Assembly (NCBI GenBank): GCA_029747585.1
Contig: JAPEVF010000850.1
Span: forward strand, 1 to 19,283
Length of the DNA: 19,283 bases
Source: Pleurotus djamor
Taxonomy: Eukaryota; Basidiomycota; Agaricomycetes; Agaricales; Pleurotaceae
Direction: 5' to 3'
The notes beneath the pieces were generated by a model that was not told the origin of the DNA, did no database searches, and saw nothing but the letters and a program-made list of their open reading frames with translations. This document shows positions 1 through 6,755 of the stretch, piece after piece. The position numbers and the translations under genes are program-made. Position 1 is the first letter of the stretch. Each line of letters starts with the position of its first letter.

Positions 1-410
1 ATATGCTGTTAACGTAGACCCATGAAGGGACTAGGGCTGTTAACAGGGACCCATCAAGGGTGTATATCCTGTTAACGTAGACCCAACAAGNCAGTATATG
101 CTGTTAACAGGAGCCCATCAAGCATATATATGCTGTTAACAGGAATCCAACAGTAGATGTGCTGTTAACAGCAAACCAGCAGGGTAGTATACCCGGACCA
201 TTAGCAGACTGGGGCTGTTAACAGGAACCCATCAAAATAGTATTTGCTGTTAACAGAAACCCAACAGTGGATTTGGGCTGTTAACAGGGGCCTATTAGCA
301 TTCTATTGAAAGTGGACCATGAGAAAAGCCCCTAAAATTGTAGTTCCTATCTGTTAGGGGTTAAAAGAAGCGTGGGAAAACTCAAAAATATATGAAAAGG
401 GGCNTCATTG

Positions 411-612
411 GATAGAGCATAATGGGTTTCGTGACTAAAATGATTTCAGAAATATAGGGTGTCTACTTAGTTTTAGAGATATTCATGAAATACTGATAAT
501 GTTGACCGTGGGAAAATATTTTATAAGCAAAATTTTCGCATTAGATAGAGCATAATGGGTTTCATGACTAAAGTGGTCTCAGAAACATAGGGTGCCTATT
601 TAGTTTTAGAGA
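411..612 (+). repeat. 133-bp tandem duplication inside the left arm
   Basis: The word GATAGAGCATAATGGGTTTC starts at 411 and again at 544, each time followed by a related ~65-bp stretch ending in TTAGTTTTAGAGA. A third, more diverged copy lies near 855-925. The right arm has only one counterpart of the first two (about 2277-2345) plus one of the third (about 1950-2035), so the duplication happened in, or was lost from, one arm only. Confidence 0.8.
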
Positions 613-670
613 NTTTTAAGCAATTATGCATTTTAGCATTGATCACAAAAACAATCTATAGACCATGAGA

Positions 671-1145
671 AGAATATACTGGCTGTGGGAAAAATGCGCT
701 GACTGTGAGAAGGATCTAGTGACTGTGGGAAGAATCCAGTAACTGTGGGAAAATGTTCCGCACAGGGGAACCCCTCTAATAGTATTGAACCACTTTTACT
801 GACTGTGGGAAGAATTTACTGACTGTGGGAAATTTTATTTTTAAAAATTTCGCTCATTAGAAAGAGCCTGGTGGGTTTTGTGACTAAACTGGTCTCAGAA
901 GTATAGGCTGTCTACTTAGTTTTGGAGAAATAAACACTTCTTTATTTTTGTTCCATCTCAAGAGTATCAACTTCATGCTAGATTACCAAAACTCCGGTCA
1001 ATATATGTATTACTAACCGTGTGAACATCAGGATGACCGTGAGAACCCAAGTGAAACTGTGGGAGAATGTAAAATTCTTATAAAACTTCGGCATCTCAGG
1101 GTCATTATTGACTCTGGGAATATATTATTGACTGTGGGAAAGTAT
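671..1145 (+). repeat. Inner array of TGACTGTGGGAA-like motifs (left arm)
   Basis: At least ten copies of a 12-mer close to TGACTGTGGGAA occur here, several spaced about 20 bp apart between 675 and 760, with another near 503. The reverse complement TTCCCACAGTCA recurs through about 1750-2200 in the right arm. Motifs repeated inside the ends of DNA transposons are commonly transposase-binding sites; that role is an inference here. Confidence 0.75.
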
Positions 1146-1252
1146 CAAAATTTGCGAAACACTAGATCTACAAATTCTAAGCCTCTGAGTGAAAGCAGGA
1201 CCCCTAGAGCATTTCTAGTTATTGAGCAAAGTTGGATTTACTTTGGTGAATT

Positions 1253-1633
1253 CTGAAATAGCCTTGGTTTCAACTATAATCCATCTATACTATTCACACC
1301 TTCTGTAACTTGTTGATCATCTGTATGGCTCCCATGGATATACATGTATGCTTAGCTTGTAATCTCTCACTATTCCCACTCTTTGAAGCAACAATAATAA
1401 CAACCTGCTTTGGAATAGCTTCAAACTTGCTTGCCATTATTGAGATTGACCAACATTGATGCATACCTGGTATTTATATCTGTTCTCCTTTACCAACCAT
1501 ATCTATGGTCTCACCTTTCCCCACCAGTATCATGTCTTTAGAGAGAAGCCATAGACTGCTATAGTACAGAACATGCAAGGTAGAAGCAGCTATAATGAGA
1601 AGAAGAAGCATATGATTGAAATCATGAAACCTA
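1253..1633. other. Unpaired loop between the inverted arms
   Basis: This AT-rich spacer of about 380 bp has no partner in the arms, no open frame of note and no recognisable motif. It is where an internal gene would be expected in an autonomous element, and none is present. Confidence 0.6.
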
Positions 1634-2753
1634 TAGAATTGTCAAAGTAAATTTGACTTTTCTCAACAACTAGATATGCTCCAAGCATGCTCCTTTCACT
1701 CAGAGGCTTAGAATTTGGAGATCTACCGATTTTCAAAAATTTGTGCTTTCCCACGGTCAATAATATGTTCCCAGAGTCAATAATGACCCTGAAATGACGA
1801 AGTTTCATTAGAATTGTATGATTTCTCACCGTTAGTAATTAGTTCCCATAGTCAGGAAGGGTTTCCCACAGTCAGTAACATGTGTTATGGACGGAGTTTT
1901 GGTTTAATATATCAATAGAAATGCAAGCAATAGTAATAAAAATAAAGAAGTGTTCATTTCTCCAAAACTAAGTAGACAGCCTACATTTCTAAGACCACTT
2001 TAGTCCTGAAACCCATTATGCTCTTTCTAATGAGCGAAATTTTTGAAAATGGATTTTCCCACAGTCAATAACACTTTCCCACAGTCAGTAGAAGTGATTC
2101 AATGCTATTAAAGGGGTTCCCCTATGCGGAACCTTTTCCCACAGTCAATAAATTCTTCTCACAGTCAATATTTCTTTTCCACAGTCACTAGATTCTTCTC
2201 ACAGTCAATATATCNTTTTTTTATAATTTATGAATTGTTTTTATAATCAATGCTAAAATACATAATTGCTTAAAATCTCTAAAACTAAGTAGGCACCCTA
2301 TGTTTCTGAGACCACTTTAGTCATGAAACCCATTATGCTCTATCCAATGAGCCCCTTTTCATATATTTTTGAGTTTTCCCACGCTTCTTTTAACCCCTAA
2401 CAGATAGGAACTACAATTTTAGGGGCTTTTCTCATGGTCCACTTTCAATAGAATGCTAATAGGCCCCTGTTAACAGCCCAAATCCACTGTTGGGTTTCTG
2501 TTAACAGCAAATACTATTTTGATGGGTTCCTGTTAACAGCCCCAGTCTGCTAATGGTCCGGGTATACTACCCTGCTGGTTTGCTGTTAACAGCACATCTA
2601 CTGTTGGATTCCTGTTAACAGCATATATATGCTTGATGGGCTCCTGTTAACAGCATATACTGGCTTGTTGGGTCTACGTTAACAGGATATACACCCTTGA
2701 TGGGTCCCTGTTAACAGCCCTAGTCCCTTCATGGGTCTACGTTAACAGCATAT
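1634..2753 (-). repeat. Right inverted-repeat arm
   Basis: This is the reverse complement of 1-1252, ending with GTTAACAGCATAT at 2741-2753 opposite the first bases of the window. It holds about ten TTCCCACAGTCA-like motifs (inner part) and the start of the CTGTTAACAG array (from 2467). It is the shorter arm because it lacks the 133-bp duplication. Confidence 0.9.
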
Positions 2754-3400
2754 AGTGTCTTGATGTGTCCCTGTTAACAGCGAATACTTTCTTGATGGGT
2801 TCCTGTTAACAGCCTTAGTTTCTTCATGGGTCCCAGTTAACAGCTTCAGTTCCTTCATGGTGTTCTGTTAACAGTGAATAGTGTCTTGATGGGCCTATGT
2901 TAACAGAATATATACTCTTGCTGGGTCCCTGTTAACAGCCTACACTGTCCTGATGCATTTCTGTTAACAGCCCTGGCCCCTTCATGGCTTCCTGTTAACA
3001 GCAGATACATACTATCCTGATGGGCCCCTGTTAACAGCCCTAGTTCCTTCATGGCTCCCTGTTAACAGCTCCAGTTCCTTCATGGTGTTCTGTTAACAGT
3101 GAATAGTGTCTTGATGGGTTTCTGTTAACAGGATATATACTCTTGCTGGATCCCTGTTAACAGCCCCAGTTCCCTCATGGGTCTCTGTTAACAGCGAGTT
3201 CTGGCCTGCTGGGTTTCTGTTAACAGCCATGCTCCCTTGATGGTGCTCTGTTAACTATATTCACACCCTTGTTGCGTTTTGTTAACAGAATCTTGTTGGG
3301 CATCTGTTAACAGACCAGAGGGCTTGTTGGACTTTTGTTAATAATCCTTGCTGGGCCGAATTAACTACATTTTGCAACAACTGTTGGAATCTGTTAACTC
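2467..3400. repeat. Tandem array of 31-32 bp units with palindromic core CTGTTAACAG
   Basis: Nearly thirty units carry the self-complementary 10-mer CTGTTAACAG or a near variant, for example at 2467, 2498, 2530, 2583, 2612, 2644 and 2708. The usual step is 29-32 bp, with one 53-bp step. The unit body is roughly ..CCTTSATGGGTYC. Cores decay at the outer edge (3250-3400: ATTAAC, GTTAATAA, CTGTTAACTC). The same unit fills bases 1-300 of the left arm. This is a minisatellite forming the outer half of the inverted arm. Confidence 0.9.
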
Positions 3401-3411
3401 AAGTAGCAGGG

Positions 3412-4088
3412 ATTACTGGTGAATACTACACAAAGATTGATGAATCACCGTTCTATACTTGGGCTTCATGTGCGTTTCCGGAATCATCTTCATTTTAAGG
3501 ACTTATCTGATCTTTCAACAGTACTAGATCCACGGATCTCATATAAAACGCTCAAGGACGAGTATTCCGGTGACAAGACCCTCCTTGCTGACTTGGAACG
3601 TGCAAAAACAAAGTTGGCCAGCCACTTCGACTCCCACTACAAGGGCCGGAAGCCCAAGGAAACGCCCGTCTCGGCATCGGCAGCCTCGCAATCCACTGCA
3701 GCCGACTCCGATAATGTTGACCTTCTTGCAGGTCTTCGAAAGCGTCAGACCGCTGCCACAAGTGAGCTCGAAACTTATTTCAGCCTTCCTCTCGCAAACA
3801 CGGACGTTAATCCCATCACTTGGTGGACTGAGCGCCGTTCTCAATTCCCTGACCTTTATCAGCTTGCGTATGATATTCTCGGGATACCTGGTAGTCTTTC
3901 ATTCATCTTTTGCTGTCAGACCATGAACAAGTGCTAACCACTCTATAGGAAATGCGGTCGCAGTCGAACGAATCTTTTCAGCTGCGCGGGACACAATATC
4001 CCTTCGGCGGGCTAGTTTGAAGCCAAAGACTATTCGAACACTCATGGTATACAAACAACAGATACGCCGTGCTCGTCGCGCTCATTAG
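3412..4088 (+). pseudogene. hAT-superfamily transposase, 3' fragment
   Basis: Three exons of a hAT transposase can be read. Exon 1 (about 3412-3469) gives GEYYTKIDESPFYTWAS, matching the YY.K.D.S..Y segment upstream of the hAT core end. A 52-bp intron (3470-3521) leads to exon 2 (3522-3890) with LLDPRISYKTLKDEY and the start of the C-terminal dimerisation domain (NPITWWTERRSQFPDLYQLA). A 58-bp intron (3891-3948, branch-like GCTAAC) leads to exon 3 with GNAVAVERIFSAARD and a stop at 4086-4088. This is the Dimer_Tnp_hAT region (PF05699 by knowledge of the family). The RNase-H-like catalytic core and N-terminal zinc finger are absent because the gene is cut where the CTGTTAACAG array begins. No ATG precedes exon 1 in frame within real hAT sequence. 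It is a dead fragment, unless the rest lies left of the window beyond the foldback element. Confidence 0.9.
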
Positions 4089-4169
4089 TTAGCTTGTAAA
4101 ACGAGTCTAGCAACCTAAAATTCAATCATTTTGCGCGTGTCCCTTTTCTCTAGGGGGCCTCCTATATAC

Positions 4170-4326
4170 ATCCCTTATATACGGCCGTGTCCCCGTTTAT
4201 TCTCCCGTACCGTTCCGTACGGCTCCCTCTGAATTCTCCAATACGTACGGGGTAGCCCTGTACCCCCCCGTATTTTTACCGTTTTTTTTACGGCCGTCGC
4301 CGTATACGGTACGGCTTGAAGCCCTA
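4170..4326 (+). repeat. Probable 3' terminal region of the hAT element (TACGG/CCGTA repeats)
   Basis: Downstream of the transposase stop, TACGG and its complement CCGTA occur more than ten times in both orientations, ending in GGCTTGAAGCCCTA at about 4313-4326. Read from outside the end is TAGGGCTTCAAGCCGTACC, resembling hAT ends that begin YAGGG. Short subterminal repeats of this kind are typical of hAT elements. The matching 5' end and the 8-bp target duplication are not in the window, so the boundary is provisional. Confidence 0.6.
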
Positions 4327-4649
4327 CCACCCACCTCATAACGCGGCGTAGCTCAACATATGGGATCCTCTTGGTGAGTCATGCCTCCTCATGCCTTCCT
4401 CTATCCATAACTAACCTTGTCTTGAGTATGGTGGTCGTGCCTTATCATGTCATGTCAACTATGGATCTATGGACCAACGGCCACACGGCGAATTGAATTT
4501 TTGTGTCAAATTTTTGATTATCCTATATATATCTCTCGAAACATTTTTGTATGGATTATACCATCACAGAATTATCAACACGGAGCCTATACTTTACCTG
4601 ACACAGCCAGATGCGAGTGTTCAAACCACCCGCCAACCATACAGATGAA
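4327..4649. other. Stretch with no recognised feature
   Basis: AT-rich sequence between the hAT end and the ACCCG block. The one open frame of about 80 codons (4447-4689) has no protein-like motif and I do not call it a gene. Confidence 0.5.
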
Positions 4650-4815
4650 TTTCACCAGGTTGCCGGGTTGCTACCGGGTGAAAAAATAGCTTGTCGTCAC
4701 CGGGTAGCCTACGGTGTATTATCAACACACCAGTCTTCACCCGAACATCACCCGTTCAACGGGTGATGTATCATTTTCATCCCATCAACGGGTTAAATTC
4801 AACGGGTATGGGGTG
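4650..4815. repeat. ACCCG/CGGGT-rich block with hairpin, possible transposon end
   Basis: ACCCG or CGGGT occurs about ten times in both orientations within 165 bp. A near-perfect 21-bp palindrome (ATCACCCGTTCAACGGGTGAT) lies at 4747-4767. The block ends just before the point where homology to the DUF2235-WD40 gene tail begins (about 4823). Clustered inverted short motifs suggest the subterminal region of another DNA element that truncated the duplicate; no terminal inverted repeat or target duplication was found, so this is inference. Confidence 0.45.
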
Positions 4816-4822
4816 CATAGTG

Positions 4823-5151
4823 TGGGAGATGAGGAGCCTGTAGATTGATCTGTCCCGTATTTTTTACCTTGTACGCCACCCGTTTTGGCTTTGGACAAGG
4901 TTGAGCTTCAGCTTCATGCTTCATGTTCGACCATGATTGACAACAGATATGACGGTAGCAATGACATGGGTCATTGAGCCCACCGCAATGCTGAGCGCCC
5001 TGCTGAGGGAAGGAGGTGGGACCAAAGTACATTCCGTGCATCAAAGTCATAATTGTCAAGCTCTGAGTCGGGGGTCGTTCAGACGAGATCGTAGTTTGGA
5101 TGCGCCGATGTTTAGTTATGGAGAAACTAAATTGTACATGGGGGACCTATA
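4823..5151 (+). pseudogene. Truncated duplicate of the DUF2235-WD40 gene tail and 3' flank
   Basis: From about 4823 the sequence is a diverged direct copy of 17481-17789: GAGGAGCCTGTAGATTGATC with the stop codon, then the shared 3' flank (ACCTTGTAYGCC, GGTTGAGCTTCAGCTTCAT, TCATAATTGTCA, TTAGTTATGGAGAAACTA, TACATGGGGGACCTATA). Only the last few codons of the coding region remain; the rest of the gene is replaced by the ACCCG-rich block. At 5150-5151 this copy has the intact TA where the other copy carries the Tc1 transposon, so it serves as an empty site. Confidence 0.85.
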
Positions 5152-5195
5152 GAGCAACATACAACTACGATGCAATGAGGACAAGCATGGTGCAA

Positions 5196-5765
5196 CTAGG
5201 TACGGGGGGCAGCACCAGGGACGTTACGCCTCTCGCACCGTGTGCGGTCCTGTGATGCGAGGACAGGGTTGACAATCGTGATGAGGAGGTCCTGAAAGAG
5301 GGAACATGAATCAGGATTGTTGTTCGACGTGGGCGAGAGAGAGTATTGATGATAGCGTAATAAACGGCGAAAAGGAAAAGATAATGGGGATAACAGAGAG
5401 AAGAGATGGCATATCCATTCACGAAAGGTGACCATAGAGAACGAAACCAAGAGAGATAAACAATTGTCCATGGTGAAGGAAACAAAAAACGATAACGACA
5501 ACATAGCGAAATCAAAGAAAACAAACATCAACCGGAGGAGCAGCTCTGAAAACGCACCTTGGTATTGCCATCCTATTGCTATCCACCTCCAAGCCTCCGA
5601 CACTCGCGCTAACATACAACACCGAAACTTCGGGGACGTAGTTGTCCTTGCGCTCATGCTCCTCTTCTTGTAGCTTGAAGGAAATACCACGGACGGGGCT
5701 CTTTTGGTTGAGATGGGTTGTGAAGCCGGGGATTTGCTGTGGAGGCGTTTGGAGGGAACCACGAG
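5196..5765 (-). pseudogene. Pseudogene of ribosomal protein eS17 (RPS17)
   Basis: The minus strand carries a decayed duplicate of the eS17 gene whose last exon is at 19135-19257. Exon 5558-5765 encodes VPSKRL, GFTTHL and [20 protein letters not shown], then PEVS and EVDSN, which are landmarks of the small-subunit protein. A 266-bp intron (5292-5557, donor GTGCGT, acceptor TTTCAG) leads to the last exon 5196-5291 (DLLITIVNPVLASQD..VPGAA, stop 5196-5198). Lesions seen: a one-base loss at the SKRL/GFTT junction shifting the frame; about 9 bases missing after THL; an 11-bp duplication (AGGATGGCAAT) just before the donor; and about 30 bases missing after DLL relative to the other copy, which reads DLLVALNFANIPVTIVNP. 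Splice signals survive. It lies convergent to the WD40 tail, exactly as the presumed functional pair does. Confidence 0.88.
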
Positions 5766-6025
5766 CTGCAAGAGCTGCAAGAGGCGATCTGAGGTGGCGA
5801 CGGCATTGGATTACAGAGTGGATGTGGAATAATCAACTGTCTGGCGCGCTAGAAATGGACAGCCTGTGCGTCGAGGTGCTGATGTCTATGGCTTGGACGA
5901 AAGAGGGTTCGCTGAGCTTTGTAAGGATGTGCGATGGTCGGTATTCGTAGTCAGGACAGCACCCTGCGATAATCTTCCGCCGTCTTCTTCGAGCTCCGAG
6001 AACATCTCATATATACTCTCCCGTT
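5766..6025 (-). pseudogene. Possible decayed 5' part of the eS17 pseudogene
   Basis: Upstream on the minus strand, after a plausible acceptor CTTGCAG at 5766-5772, frame-broken remnants resemble the start of eS17: GRV near 6022, SSKKTA near 5980-5990, and an IIxxxxP-like stretch. Stops and shifts interrupt it. The link rests on short matches in the right order and could be chance. Confidence 0.4.
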
Positions 6026-6612
6026 ACTCGACATCTCTAACTCGAACCTCCATCCGAAACCAGCGTTCAACATGACCATCGTTTCCGCCTACGATTGAGT
6101 CGGGGGCGTCAAAAGGTCATTGAGGTGAAGTTGTGAGCGGTGGTATGGGAGCCGGTGGTCAGAGAGGGTATCTGGAAGGAAAAAGAAACGCAAGAGAGAG
6201 GTCAGCCGGAGGAGAACTTCGAATGGAGGATATAATTCACGCACCAGTCATCCGCGTATACTTATATCAGCCACCACACCGTAGGCGCAAGCTACGCTTA
6301 GAAGCTCGAGTTAGCCGTAGAAAATAGTCGAAGAGGAGGTTTTCTGCAGCAAAAAAAACGGCAAAAGGCAGTTAGAGGCGAACGTCGTATGGAGAATGTA
6401 GAGGACTCACCGAGAATCCGAGTCCACGTAGCTCAAGCACCTTATCCAAAGCACATTCGAAGGCAAAATGAAAGGAAAGAACTCGAGGAAACGGACTCTT
6501 GGAGGCTGGAACTGTGGAAATCAGCCCAAGGTCAAAGGAGAAGCCTGGGGTGGCACAGATGTTAAGGCGCGTAGGAACGAAGACAGGGGAAGCTCCTAGG
6601 GGGCTAGGAGAG

Positions 6613-6755
6613 AGTCGGAGGAGACGTCGGAGATGTCGGAGGAGACGAGATGAACCAGCGATCAAGTTATTAACTTGATCACCCACTCTTTCAGTGGTTC
6701 CAGTAGAGATAGATAAGAGAGTACGAGTCGGAGGTAGCGGAGCTAGCGGAGAGTC
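6613..6755. repeat. GTCGGAG/GCGGAG-rich simple repeat
   Basis: GTCGGAG occurs at 6614, 6626, 6636 and 6728 with related AGCGGAG words between, and again singly near 6857, 7086 and 7109. It is a degenerate purine-rich short repeat with no fixed period. Confidence 0.5.
6660..6680. repeat. 21-bp near-perfect palindrome
   Basis: GATCAAGTTA and TAACTTGATC form complementary 10-bp arms around a single central T. No neighbouring gene is confident enough to assign it as an operator or terminator. Confidence 0.6.

Larger units (their letters stand above)
1..1252 (+). repeat. Left inverted-repeat arm
   Basis: This arm pairs with 1634-2753 on the opposite strand. Bases 1-420 match almost perfectly apart from Ns at 91 and 404. 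Pairing is about 94% by eye around 550-660 and looser towards the loop. The offset between partners changes from 2754 (outer) to about 2888 (inner) because this arm carries an extra ~133 bp (see 411-612). The outer 300 bp hold about ten copies of the CTGTTAACAG unit and the inner part holds the TGACTGTGGGAA motifs. Confidence 0.9.
1..3400. mobile_element. Foldback-like element with long, repeat-filled inverted arms (left end outside window)
   Basis: Bases 1-1252 are the reverse complement of about 1634-2753, separated by a ~380-bp loop, and the right arm continues outward to about 3400 as a tandem array. If the arms were symmetrical, about 650 bp of left arm would lie before the window (inference). 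No open frame in it looks like a protein: the two similar short ORFs in the arms (1059-1256 plus, 1590-1829 minus) are the same arm sequence read from both strands. Long inverted arms built of short subrepeats with no transposase are the hallmark of foldback-type non-autonomous DNA elements, so that is the best class. A non-autonomous member of another DNA-transposon superfamily with subterminal repeats is equally possible. No target-site duplication can be read because one end is missing. Confidence 0.7.

Noticed and set aside
1059..1829. Two similar short peptides (1059-1256 plus and 1590-1829 minus) that look like a conserved protein
   Set aside because: They are the same inverted-arm DNA read from opposite strands; the similarity comes from the repeat and no longer frame or domain supports a gene.
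2467..3400. CRISPR-like array (regular repeats with variable spacers)
   Set aside because: Repeats are only 10 bp at the core, the spacers are themselves related, the unit appears inverted in both arms, and the window is eukaryotic.
5292..5557. Intronic snoRNA in the eS17 pseudogene intron
   Set aside because: No paired C box and D box or H/ACA layout was seen; only a lone CTGA occurs near the intron end.
5196..5780. 194-codon minus-strand open frame as a novel protein
   Set aside because: It runs through a frame-shifted eS17 exon, its intron and the last exon; the apparent length is accidental read-through.
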